Assembly (NCBI GenBank): GCA_023055355.1
Contig: JALJCS010000002.1
Span: 77,333,001 to 77,397,000 of the forward strand
Direction of reading: 5' to 3'
From: Agelaius tricolor
Taxonomy: Eukaryota; Chordata; Aves; Passeriformes; Icteridae
DNA: 64,000 bases
This document shows, piece after piece, positions 26,568 through 37,600 of the stretch. The number at the start of each line of letters is the position of its first letter. Positions within the stretch are counted from its first letter, which is position 1. Position numbers and translations under genes: made by a program. The notes under the pieces were generated by a model, which made no database searches, had not been told where the DNA came from, and worked only from the letters and a program-made list of their open reading frames with translations.

Positions 26568-26903
26568 GTTTTGTTGTTGCTATTGTTGCAATGAAAAGGT
26601 AGATAACAAAAAGAAAGGGAGTAAAACCTGAAAAAGACAAGTGATGCTCAATCAACTGTATGCTACCACTGACCAATGTCTGGCCAGTGCCCCAGCAGGG
26701 ATCAGCATCTCCCAGATAACTCTCCTCCTGTTTACATACCAGGCATGATATTCTCTGTTATGGAATATCTCTTTGTCCAGGTCAGCTCAGCTCTCCTGGC
26801 TGTTCTCCCTCAAGACTTCTTGAGCACCTGTTCACTGGGAGAACATGGCAAATTGAAAATTCTTGGACTCAGAAAAAGCACTGATTGGCAAAAGCTAAAA
26901 CAT

Positions 26904-27022
26904 CACAGAATGGCAGAATCACATAATTAACTAGGTTGAAAAATTCCTTTGAGATCATCAAGTTCAACCCATGACTCTGTTAGCAATATTGTGCTCAAAC
27001 TAAATTTAAGAATAAACCAAAA
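26904..27022 (-). mobile_element. CR1 LINE 3' fragment nested in the LTR
   Basis: It starts with ACAGAATGGCAGAATCAC, the reverse complement of a CR1 3' tail, then GGTTGAAAAATTCCTTTGAG and ATCATCAAGTTCAACCC, a CR1 3'-end block of the same type as the copy at 18010. It is about 110 bases long and 5'-truncated. LTR sequence continues on both sides, so the CR1 inserted after the LTR. The right edge is approximate. Confidence 0.8.
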
Positions 27023-27095
27023 CCAAACAACAAAAACCCAGCATTGTACCACCCACAAGGAAAAAAATGACTGTATACCAGCTGAAACTAGAACA

Positions 27096-30000
27096 GAGGG
27101 AAAAATCCTTACACATCTTTAAGGGCTATTTGGAGCAAAAAAATGAGCATGTGACTAAGAATACTTTGATTAACATAGCATACTTGGATTTCCATGTTGA
27201 TAAGTAATTGACCCTGGATGGGGCCAGTTGCTAAGATCAGTTTTAGTGTCTAACCACTACATCACAGAAAAGCAAACTCATTCAATTTGTAAGTGTAAAA
27301 GTACAGGAAAGCATGAAAGGAAAACTCTACATAATATCTACTTACTATAAAGATAAATGTATATGTGGACCTAAATGTATAACAGCTATACATAGCTACA
27401 ATGGTTTACAGCAAGTACCTTTAAAATATATGTTTGGCACTGGAAAGCTAAACTCTGAATCTTGAATATATATTTTTACTTATGAATATTATAGAAGCCC
27501 AATTTTGTGAAAGAAATGTTATTTTTAGCAAAGCATTTCCATTCATTACATAATGCATTTTTTCATGTATTCTTTAAGCTTTTTCTGAAGTGCTTGAAAC
27601 AAGCACAGCATTTAATTTCAATTACTCTTACACAAGTCAAATAATAATATAAATATATTATAGTTTATTTATGCATTACTGTATGCTTGTATGCATTAAA
27701 TTCAATTTCATATGTCGGCCAGCAGCACATCTGGTCAGTTTCAGAGCATCTGGTTGCATTGATAAATGTACAGTTGTATAAGATAGTATGGTCGTGGGTG
27801 ACTAATTTTGTTTGTTGTTTTGTACTCATTATAGCTATTCCAAATCTTTGATGTACTTTTCAGTTATACACAAGAGCAAAACCTTAGCATATAATAATAA
27901 TAATAATCATGCTATCAATGAAAAAAGAGTCTCATCCAAACACAGAATTCCCCAAGGAAATCATACTGGTCCAACAGTTAAACTGTGCAGTATTCTGTAC
28001 TGATCTGTGCAATTTAAGCACTAAATATCCAGAAATAGATGCACATATGTGATATTAGAATATGGCTTGCTATACATGCATATATTTCAGAATAAATTAC
28101 TGAGATCATAGGAAAACAGGAATTCCTTCAAAACTCTGATTTTATCCTCTCTTTCTCACTATTTAGTGATGTTTTAGACAACTTATATACTGTACTGGGA
28201 GGAATGAGATAAAAGCTTCTGCCAGTTATTTCAGGGTAGGAGGGATTTGAAATATAGATAGGAGCACTTGCCTCCACTCTCAGGCAATTACATAGGCAGA
28301 AAGAGGGAAAAGCTGAGCATGATGAGATTAAATTGTAGTTGCTCATTAAGAATTTAGCACATTTTTAAATAAGGAAAAATTAGATCAAGGAAGAAATTCT
28401 TTGGTAGTGCTGATTAGATCACAAATAGAAAGTACATAGAGCACTTATGAATTTAACAGAAAAAGAACATGAAAATATGCAGAAGAAATTGACTGGACAA
28501 TTAACTTCAGAACAAAAATTGTTAGAAAGTGGTTTCACTTAAAGGAGATTCTTAAATATCAAAAACTCCCCTCGAATATAGCATTTGACTTATCTAAAAG
28601 CTTTTGTATCTTTTAGCATATTTCAGCTCTTTTGTCACTTGCTACTCAAATAAGTTACCTATGAATAAAACAGCAGAAAGTATTTTAAAGCGGGTTTGAA
28701 GTTCACTGGAAGAATTATTTGGTCAGAAACATACCAACTGTGCCTACAGAGAGTCAAATGCACAGTCCACATGCACAGATGTCAGTCTCTTATTTCTTCC
28801 CCTGAGCAATGAAATATACCTGACACTGCAACATATATAAATGGAACACTGTATATACTTCTGTATGTGTAACAAATGGTAACCATAAATTTCTGTATTA
28901 ATTAAATTATTCTAATCTTTATCCAAAAATGCCATTTACTTCTGGGATCAGCCAGTTTCAGTGCTCTCATTCATCTAGAAAAATTAAGAGGAAACTTTAG
29001 TAATTGTCTAAGAGTTTACCCATTTTATCATCATTAAGAAACACTCGCTACAGCAAGGAACCCTAATGGTTCTAACAAGCTCCCGTGGGGAGGATCAAAG
29101 CCAGTTTAAACAGGGTAGATTGCACAAAAAGAGGCAGACAAAGAGTCCAGGGGGGCATATAGATGACTAGGAGAGTAGAAAGGAGAGTAGAAGTTGTTTT
29201 ATATTAAATTGGAAGGAAACAAACCTAAAGTACAAGTACATTTTGTGTGGTTACGCCAATTGTTCCCTAAGCCTCATAAAAGCTACAGAGCCATTGTCAA
29301 GATATTGCTGGATTAAAGGTAAAACCCCTTCTCAGAGGCAAGACACGTTAGCTCACAACCAGAACCATGCTAATGTTGCCACAGAAACATGCCGTAGAAA
29401 AATCACCATGGACAGAACAAACTCATATTTACTATCCATGCACAATTCAAGCAAGGTGCCACATTTGCTTGCACTGAAATCTGAGTTTATAAGAGATTAA
29501 ATGCACACATATAGGAGGTGTAAAAAAATCCTTTCCTCATCCCCCATCACAAATTGAAACCCCTGATTCAAACTGCTAAATGAAAAGACTGATGGACAGC
29601 CTCTCAGGTCCCTGAAAGTGAAGCACAGGTGCACAGAAGGCTGCAGGGCTGTACGTGGTTGGCATACATAGAGAAATACACTCGAGTTTGCTCTGGGAAT
29701 CACAGGATGACAGGATATTCCCCTGAGGTGTGTAATGGTGAGATGATTCTTGCTGGAGACTGCTGTCAGAAATTATAAAGAATACAGCAGTGCAGCTGTT
29801 ACATAACAGTGGCGGTGGCTTTCTGGGCAGGAGGTGTCCCCTGGAACACAGCTTCTGCAATTTATTTTTGTCAGCCAAATTGCAATAGAGTGTTGAGCTG
29901 CTGGAGTCTACCCAGGCTGAGCAAATATGAATGAAAGGTGTGAGCATGGCAGTCACCAAAGATTTTTAAATAATGTGATATAGTATCACAGTGTCCTAAG

Positions 30001-32519
30001 TCCTGCAGTTTCAAGGGTGATGTCCCAAGAAGTCAAAGTAGTCACAGTTCTTTATGCATGCACATAGATGAATCTTAAGACAGGTATCCATAAAAAACAG
30101 ACTGTTAGTGGAAAATTTGCATAAATCTGTTAGCGTGAAATGAGAAATTAAAGGGCAAGGCTCAAGTCTCCCTTTCCCTCAAAGTAGGGTTGAAGTAGAC
30201 TGAAGTATCATGGGTTGGAAGTAGGCATTTTTTTCTACTTGTGGTTGTCTGCAAAAAAAGCTTCTTCTGGAGCTTGGCAGGTATAAATCATGCCCTCCTC
30301 CTAAACTACTGCAGTAAGAGAAGACTGCTATATATAGACAGGCTAATACCTGCTTCCCCTGGCAAGTCATCTCTTCTGGCCTGCTAGGACTGCGGATGAC
30401 ACAGAGTACCTACACCCACAGCTCTTAATTGTAGGGGAGTGCTCTGATCTCAGGACAGTCTCACACAGTATTCTGCTGCTTGTTGTTAGTGAAACTATTT
30501 CACTATACAGAAAAATTCAATATTCATTAAGCCAGAGAGAAGTAAAAAGAAACGGAAGCGATATGTATCTGCAAGAGGGAAGTTTATATTCCAGTCCCCA
30601 CTTTGGTTTAAAGGCTTTAAAAATCTCATTCCAAATGAAATAGTCTCACTAGAAGAATTGGAAAGAGCTACCTTAAAATGCCCTGTATTTTCAATACTCT
30701 CCAAGAAGGTAAGTGGAGAATCAAGTTTTTCTAGGCAGAATGAAAAATTAAAATTGGACCTCATATATTCAAGGTGATGGCTTTAACTGAAAAGCATCTG
30801 CTTAGACATGGTGAGTCATTTTACTTACCATTCTGGTGCTTTCTGTCAGCCCCAGAAAGGCTATGTGGAATTTGAAAAGTACTTTTAGGGGGAATAGAAA
30901 ATTGGAAACCAGATGTGGTGAAAGTTGGAGCAAGTTCACCTTAAACATCAGCAGTAGTATGTACTTGATGACATGGAAGATTTCAGCATAGCTGATGCAT
31001 TGTTTGAGAAATACTTGATGGAATAGTATTTCTGTTTGGACTCTGGATATTCAATATAAGCCAGAGAGGGACTTTTCTTGGGTTTTTTTTCCAATTTGAA
31101 TTATCTCTTTAAAAAAACCAAAACAGATGACAAGATTTTGGTCAAAGATTATCAAGAGCTGAGAACACAAATATTTGCTGGTTAGTTTTGGTTCCTAAAG
31201 TCTAGATGTTTGGTATTACAAATAATTTTAAACTCTTTCTAAAGAGACGCCAAAGAAAACTTAAGAGAGTAGCATTGTCAGTTGCAGGAAACTGTAAAAT
31301 AAGACACTGAACAAGTACTCTGTGTGTGTCATACCAGAAGAAATTAAGGGAATGAATGAACATGTCTATTAGAATGTTTTATGTAAGTCAAAGTTAATCT
31401 CCATACAATTAAAAAATCCAGGATGAAAACTTGTGATTCTGTTTACTGTAATCATTTATTCATATTTTTGTTGCTTATTGTTCCTCACAGCATTCATTTC
31501 TCCATGTACAATTGTCATTATTTCTACTATGTAATCACGGGAGAGCTCTAGACATCAGCCATGAAAGAATAGAGTGGATCATTCAGGCCTTAATTTTTTA
31601 GTCTTGTTTCTCTTCCCCATGACACTTCACACCACTAAATATTGCTGCTTCATCAGTTGCTTGCATGTGGAAACACCCATGTACACTCAAGTGTATTCCA
31701 TATATCTCTCCCACTAATTCTGTCACAGAAAATACTCAACCTAGAGGGCTGTTTCAAAATTATTGGGAAAAGCTACAAGAAAGAATTATAAGCAACCAGC
31801 AAAATATACCACACCAAAAGATTCATGTCTTAGGTTGGGAAATGTTTACAAGTTTTATCTATATGACTAAGCCAAGAAAAATGTCCTAGCAGAAATATGG
31901 TTTAGACAAGCAAGACAAATAACTTACTACAACCACAAAAAAAGTCACAAGTTTTTGTTAAAAGAAAAAAGTCTGAAATGAAGCATGAAGATTTTCATTT
32001 GTACGCAATTCTTACTAAAGGGAAGCAGGATCCCTGTGAAGGACAGGAGTCATGGTCCCACCATGGTCTCCTGTAGATGACGGGCACAAGACAGGCCCTG
32101 AGCATTAAGGGCAATTTTCCCTTCATAGAGTGAATGCTTTCAGGAAAATCAACATCAGAATTTTACTCATCAAACACTTTAATATTTAGTGCAGGTTTAC
32201 CAAGATATTAGCCTTATTGAATGAGGCTACCTAAACACTCTTAAAATTCAGCCTGTGCATTGCAAGGATTACTGACTAATACTGTTCGAGGCAGAGCTTC
32301 CCCAGAGAGAGATATGCTCTGAGGAAATCCAAGTGACATGCAAAGCTGAAATGCACTTGATTTCTTGATTTTATGCACTATTCTAACATTCTAATGTATT
32401 TTAACCATTTTCTTGTTTATATTAAAATAAGACTAACCTAAAGAGTGTTTACAAATATGAAAATAGGGCAAGCTTTTTTTTCCCATTATGAGATTTGAAA
32501 CAACAAAACTAGAACTTAC
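27096..32519. other. non-coding, unassigned
   Basis: No gene or recognised transposon. An (AAT)n microsatellite lies at 27891-27908. The block at about 29500-29960 is somewhat GC-richer and has a 127-codon minus-strand open frame with no recognisable domain, so it is not called as a gene. Confidence 0.6.
27891..27908. repeat. (AAT)n microsatellite
   Basis: Six uninterrupted AAT-type units. Confidence 0.9.
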
Positions 32520-32935
32520 AGCAAGGGCCTGAAGAATACCACCAGCCCTGCCTGTCCCTGCCCAGTCCCCTGGGCTCCCCTGCTCTGCTCAAAATCCAGG
32601 ACCCCATGTCAGCCCCAGGGCCATCAGTTCCCACTCCAGTGATGCAGCAAGGCTGGACTCTCACTCCCCATAGTGTGGCCTGCCTCTAAGCCAGGCCCCT
32701 CTGCAGGACCACATCCCATCCCTGCCTAGGCCTCTCCCCATCTCCAGGGAAGTGCCCAAAGCACAGGCACAGGTTATATGTCTGCCCTGATCCTGACTGG
32801 GGTGGTAGGAAGGGACAAGCTATCAGTCCCTTACCTGCCCTCCCACAGGAAGCTCCCACTGCTCCTGGATTCCTTGGCAGTCACAGTCCCATGTGTTGCC
32901 CTGACTCCACCATTTCATTCAAAATGTCCCTAGTC
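32520..32935. other. GC-rich block without CpG
   Basis: About 400 bases of C-rich plus-strand sequence (many CCC, CTGCC and CCTG words) inside AT-rich DNA. I see no CpG dinucleotide in the core (about 32540-32925), while TG and CA are abundant. This is the expected remnant of a CpG-rich, methylated sequence, such as an old GC-rich repeat or LTR, after long deamination. No open frame or repeat family was recognised. Confidence 0.6.
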
Positions 32936-33027
32936 TAATTAAATACCAAAACTAAAACCTTCTAAAAATTCTTTGCAATCCTCTACTGCTACCTCCTTTA
33001 GATCAGCTGCACACTGTTCAAGCGCAT

Positions 33028-33066
33028 AGTGAAATGAGGCAATCGTTCACAGTGAAATGAGGCAAT
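33028..33066. repeat. 16-base direct repeat, period 23
   Basis: AGTGAAATGAGGCAAT occurs at 33028-33043 and 33051-33066, a local tandem duplication. Confidence 0.95.
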
Positions 33067-33424
33067 TATCTAAGAACAATTTTTTGGGGTAAAAATGAGA
33101 CAAAGGAACCACTTAATGTATTAACTAAACTGGCAGTCACACAGAGAAAACTGCACCCTTCTCCTGTTGGCTATGGAGCTACCTTCAATTTCCACATAGA
33201 TAGGTTCTAGGAGCAAGAAGCTTCTTAAGACAGCCTCTGACTTTACTTTTAAGTAAATATTTCATTTATACAAATGAAAGTTCAGGACTTTTAGACAGTC
33301 CAGGATTGAGGAATTTGCTGCAAAGGTTCATGTTTTAACATTGTTGTCAATTGTTTCTCTGGAAGATTTCATTCTCCTCACTTTAATCAAGATATAGGTC
33401 CATATATTAAAACCATATACAGAA

Positions 33425-33600
33425 ATCCATCTCCACTCCCACATATCACCAGGAGTGCCAAGACATTCCCAGAGCCCAGAGGCTGCAGTCTTACCCTCTC
33501 CCACCCACCCTGCAGCTGCTCTAGTGAGCCAGGGCCCTTATCTGAATTTTGCAGATGGTCCCTTTAGGTGTCAGCCTGGCCCTGTGAAGAGTAATTGCAA
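33425..33600. other. second GC-rich, CpG-free block
   Basis: About 170 bases rich in CCC and CAG words with no CpG seen, about 500 bases after the first such block. It may be a separated part of the same decayed element. No family recognised. Confidence 0.45.
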
Positions 33601-34509
33601 GAGCTGGAGGAGTACAGCAGAATAATTACAGCAAGATATGAAGGAGCGAGATTTTAATAATTTATGAGATATACTTAAATTGACAGATTTTAATTACATC
33701 TTTATCAGTTCTTTATTTAAACTTCCACTGAAGCACAGCTAGAGAGTAAGTTAACATTTACTGCTGTGGTGTACTATGGGTAAACTTTTGCAAAACGTAA
33801 TTCCTGTGTTGACTGTTAAAATCAGTTTAAATTTCTGATTACTAAATCAGAAATCCTGAATAGGTGCATATTTACTTAAAAAGCTAAAATGTAAATCTCT
33901 GAGTTTTTTAGAAAAAAACATTCTTGCTGTAACAGTAATGACTGTATTTCTATCAAACTATATAATGAATATAATAAAAAAATTACTTAAAGGTAAATTG
34001 CAGGTTTACTTTTTCTAAACCAATCAGTAGACTGCAGATAAATTCCTAATCATTAACTCAACAAACTAATACTGTCTGTGAAAGTGACTTTTCTGCATAT
34101 TTTGAGGCATCTTGTACATTAGTTTTTCATTTACTATTAGGAGCTGTTGGATCCTACAATCAGGATTCACTTCCCACACCAACCCAGACCTGACCTCACA
34201 GATGGTATGCATAATCTTTCCCACACTCTGCATTTACATTTTCCAACCAACACAAACCACTGTATGACTTGTGGCAATTAATGGTGAATCAGTATTATAC
34301 TTTAAAAAATAATTATAATTTAATTTCTGCAATAATCAGTTCCATTTTTAAATGGCCCATATAACATTCTTTTCCAAATCACCTGTATTAGCATGTATTA
34401 TACCTCAAGTGGGTTGCCTATGGTCATACTACTTAAACAACAAAAAGTCTTAATAAAGCTGCTAAAGAAAGCAGTATGTTATAGGTAAAACTAAAATCAT
34501 GTAACACTA

Positions 34510-34697
34510 AGGATTGCAGGGTTTGGGGACAGATTTTCTTGGGAGGCAGTAAGTTCACTGTAGACCTTTTTCAGGATGTTATCCAAACTTCTGTCAAGAA
34601 CGACATACACATTCTTGATCCTGCCTTCAGGCAGGAGATTGGACCAGATAATACACTGAAGTCCCTTCTAGTCATATTTTTTCTATGATTCTGTGCT
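34510..34697 (+). mobile_element. older CR1 LINE 3' fragment
   Basis: The block TCCTGCCTTCAGGCAGGAGA, then TTGGACCAGATAATACACTG, AGTCCCTTCTAGTC and the tail TTCTATGATTCTGTG are the 3' end of a CR1 in sense orientation, of a type different from the copies at 18010 and 26904. The match before about 34570 is weaker, so the left edge is uncertain. Confidence 0.85.
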
Positions 34698-37600
34698 TTT
34701 GTGCTCGTGTCTGGTAATTTATTGTTTGATATTCCTTTGTTCCAGTTTTGCCAGTTTAAACTTATTCAGATTTGAAAGAAGAGGATGAAATTTTCTCCTT
34801 CAAGCCAGTGCAACTTGCCTAAGGCTCGTTCACCAATTTGAATTTTTATTTAATTCCCTTCCAAGAGCCTTAGCAGAAACAGATTTTTTTATACGGTGCA
34901 CACAAATCTGGAGGAATTAAGAAGTTTAATAAAAAATCTTTATATATCTACTTAAATTACCCCTTTTTTTTCCTTTCACCTGTCTTTTATTTCCTCTCTC
35001 CCAATTCTCCATTTCAGGAAGCACACAACTGGCCACCTCCAGGAATTACATTTTTCTTTTGTACAGGTAAAGCATATTTAACTGCAACTGAGACTAGCTT
35101 GCACTCTTGGTTCCTCTGTGGTCAGTGCTGCCAGCTCTAGATCCTTTGCAGACTCTTTAAAGTTACTGCAGGACTTAAACTGCAAGGAATCACAGTCCCA
35201 GAGGCATTTTGGGGATTTTCTGTTTGGTTGGTTTTGGTGGGAGCTTTTTGGGTTTGTTTTTGCGTTGTTTTGTTTTGTTTGTTCTGCTTTGGTTTTCCCC
35301 AAAGAAGAAATAGGGGTAGGTTAATTGAAAAAGAATATGAAAAGTAAGGGAATGAAGCATTTCAAACATGGAACAAACTGTGCAACCAACTGTTCAATAT
35401 CAGGCACTAAAAGCCAATAATATAAGATAGGTTATTGAAAAGACCAATCAAGAATAACATAAAAGCCAGAGTTTCTTGATGAGAATCTGAAAGGTTTCTC
35501 ATTTGACAAGGTGAAATCCTTGAAAGGTTCAAGGCCTACCTCTTTTCTAGCTGCCACAGCAATGGGGGCCCTGGCTCAATCCTTCCAGTCAGAAGATAAT
35601 GCAGAGAGCACTAACTAAAGCAGCAAAATCTTCCTACCCATGTGGTCCTGTTTTGTTAACCTTAATTCTCTAAATATTCCTTAATTATAGACATTCCATT
35701 TAGTCTTTATTAAAGGGTTTTGATGCAATTATGCATGCTGTTGCAGGCCTAGATGTTTTGGTTTTTTAACATTTATGTTCATGGTCTAGCTTCCAAAAGC
35801 TGTCCAAACAACACTTCCAGTCTCCATTTCTAACAGCACAGCAGAACTGTACAAAAGTCCAGACATACTTAGAGGAGCTTTTATCTGGTAAAAAGTGTGC
35901 TCCTGAATAAAGGTCTAAGGCTAAGATCTCTTCATTTGAATAAATGTGCATTTTCTTAAAAAAAGTATTTTCTGAGTCAGCTGCAACTGGGCAGCCAGAT
36001 TCATGAAGGAACCATGAAGATGATGAGCAGATACTTAGGAAAAAGAACAGCAACCTTCACAGACATGCAAATTTAGAAAAATAAGTTCTGAGAAAGAGTT
36101 TGATCACTTTTTCAGACTGCTGTCATTCTGCTCTTGAAAGTAACTCATACACATAATGAGAACTGAACAGCTCAGGCCTCCTGAATATTATTTGTGTCAT
36201 ATGGCAGAGTCATAGCTGTGCTGCCTGCTCCTCATCCCTCTTAGCTGGAGGCTGTGACAACTCCAGCATTTAAGATGTGGACATGTAGCATTTTTTCCCA
36301 GGCTGTATATACACTGACAGCCTCACTGGCTATGGTTTCTGTTTAAAAAAGAAAATTAGAAAAGTTTTGAGCTGGTCCCCTACCTTTTTGTTCTCATATA
36401 GTTCTATGCTCCCTGTTTTTGTCAGCTAAGCAGTCCAGCTGTAGGCTTTTGCAATACTAATCACTACCCACACATTACCCAAAGAACAACATCCCTGTTC
36501 CCACCCCTTCCCTGAAATAACAGGCTAAGGAAAAACATTGCAGACAACCAGGCAATTTTTTTTTCAAAATAGGCTTCCTTGTGAGGTTTCCATCATTATG
36601 TGGTTTTGGCTGGTTCAGAAAGACCATGCAAAGGGAAGTGCCTCTCTTGCAATTTTAGGTCCAACGCAAGAGACAGCTAAAATACAAGAAAAATAATAAA
36701 ATTTTTTTTAAAAGTGCAGTTGTTTTTTTCCAAGACTCAAATAAATTTTTAAAAAGTAGAACTATATTCTAACTTTATTAGATTTGTTTTTAATTCATTG
36801 AATAAACTGTAGATAGAACAATTAAAAGAAGGTGGCAGGGGATCGATAATATGTGCAATTAAGGGAAGGTGTCAGGGAAATGCTAATACAGAGTTTAAAA
36901 TATTTACCTGCATTTGTGTTTAAACATTATATTCCAGTTGAAGCAGAAATTTATTTTTATATTTACACATATTATTTGTATTACTATAATTTATTTTCAG
37001 TATGTGTGGCTTACCACGAAAACCAGCAAGACTTGTCCAGTAAATCTGATGTGACCCCTGTCCCTTGCAGATCTGTATCTTGCCCTTTCTGCTGATGGGT
37101 GATATCTAATAACCATGGTCAATTATGTGCAACCATGAGCTCAGTCTCCCCCTCAAGGATCCTGCCTCCAGCCCTGACACATCAGGAAAGTGGACTTACC
37201 CTCATTAGTATGTCCCACCTGCAGCCAGAGTATACTGTAATCTGACTGATCCCTTTAATGGTTTACAGGCAAATCATACCTTTTATGACGTGAATTATTT
37301 TTGACACTGGCTTTAGCATTCAGGTAAATTGCTGTGATAATAAGATCTCTAGGAATTTTATGATTAAGGTTAATTGTTAGAGCCAGCAGCTGAGGTATGT
37401 GACACAAGAGACTTCAATTTTATTTGTTATAGTGAAGTTGCACAGTAGTGATCAGCTCCAGTTTTGAGTTCTCATTTATCATCACTGAAGAATGTTGTAA
37501 TTGCTTTGACCTTACACTAGGACCCAGTGTTCTCAGTATTTTTGTTATAACTTAAACAATAAACATAAATTGTTCTTCCCACTCAAACCTTACAAAAAGT

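Larger units (their letters stand above)
26389..27095 (-). mobile_element. ERV-type LTR, copy 2 of 3, interrupted by a CR1
   Basis: This is the most complete copy of the LTR type also seen at 2972 and 51557. The left edge TGTGGTTTCACCCCAGCC is the reverse complement of the LTR's 3' terminus (ending in CA). It continues through the GAGGAGGAGAATTAGAAAAAG block, the hexamer-expanded AATAAA-like region, GCATGATATTCTCTG, TATGGAATATCTCTTTG and AAAGCTAAAACATC. The match breaks at about 26903 and resumes at about 27025 (CAGCATTGTACCACC, then TGACTGTATACCAGCTGAAA), ending at the TG terminus (CA at 27094-27095 on the plus strand). Between the halves is a CR1 piece. No internal retroviral genes flank it, so it is a solo LTR. 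The possible flanking duplications are not convincing. Confidence 0.82.

Noticed and set aside
26470..26676. Small minus-strand protein with Tyr-Ser repeats
   Set aside because: The repeats are translation of the AAGAAT microsatellite within the LTR.
2972..27095. Two LTRs as the ends of one large provirus
   Set aside because: They are 23 kb apart, decayed to different extents, and nothing between them resembles ordered gag-pol-env. They are independent insertions.
29576..29959. Minus-strand open frame of 127 codons in a slightly GC-richer block
   Set aside because: No recognisable domain, start context or splice site. Kept as unassigned; worth a protein search but not callable.
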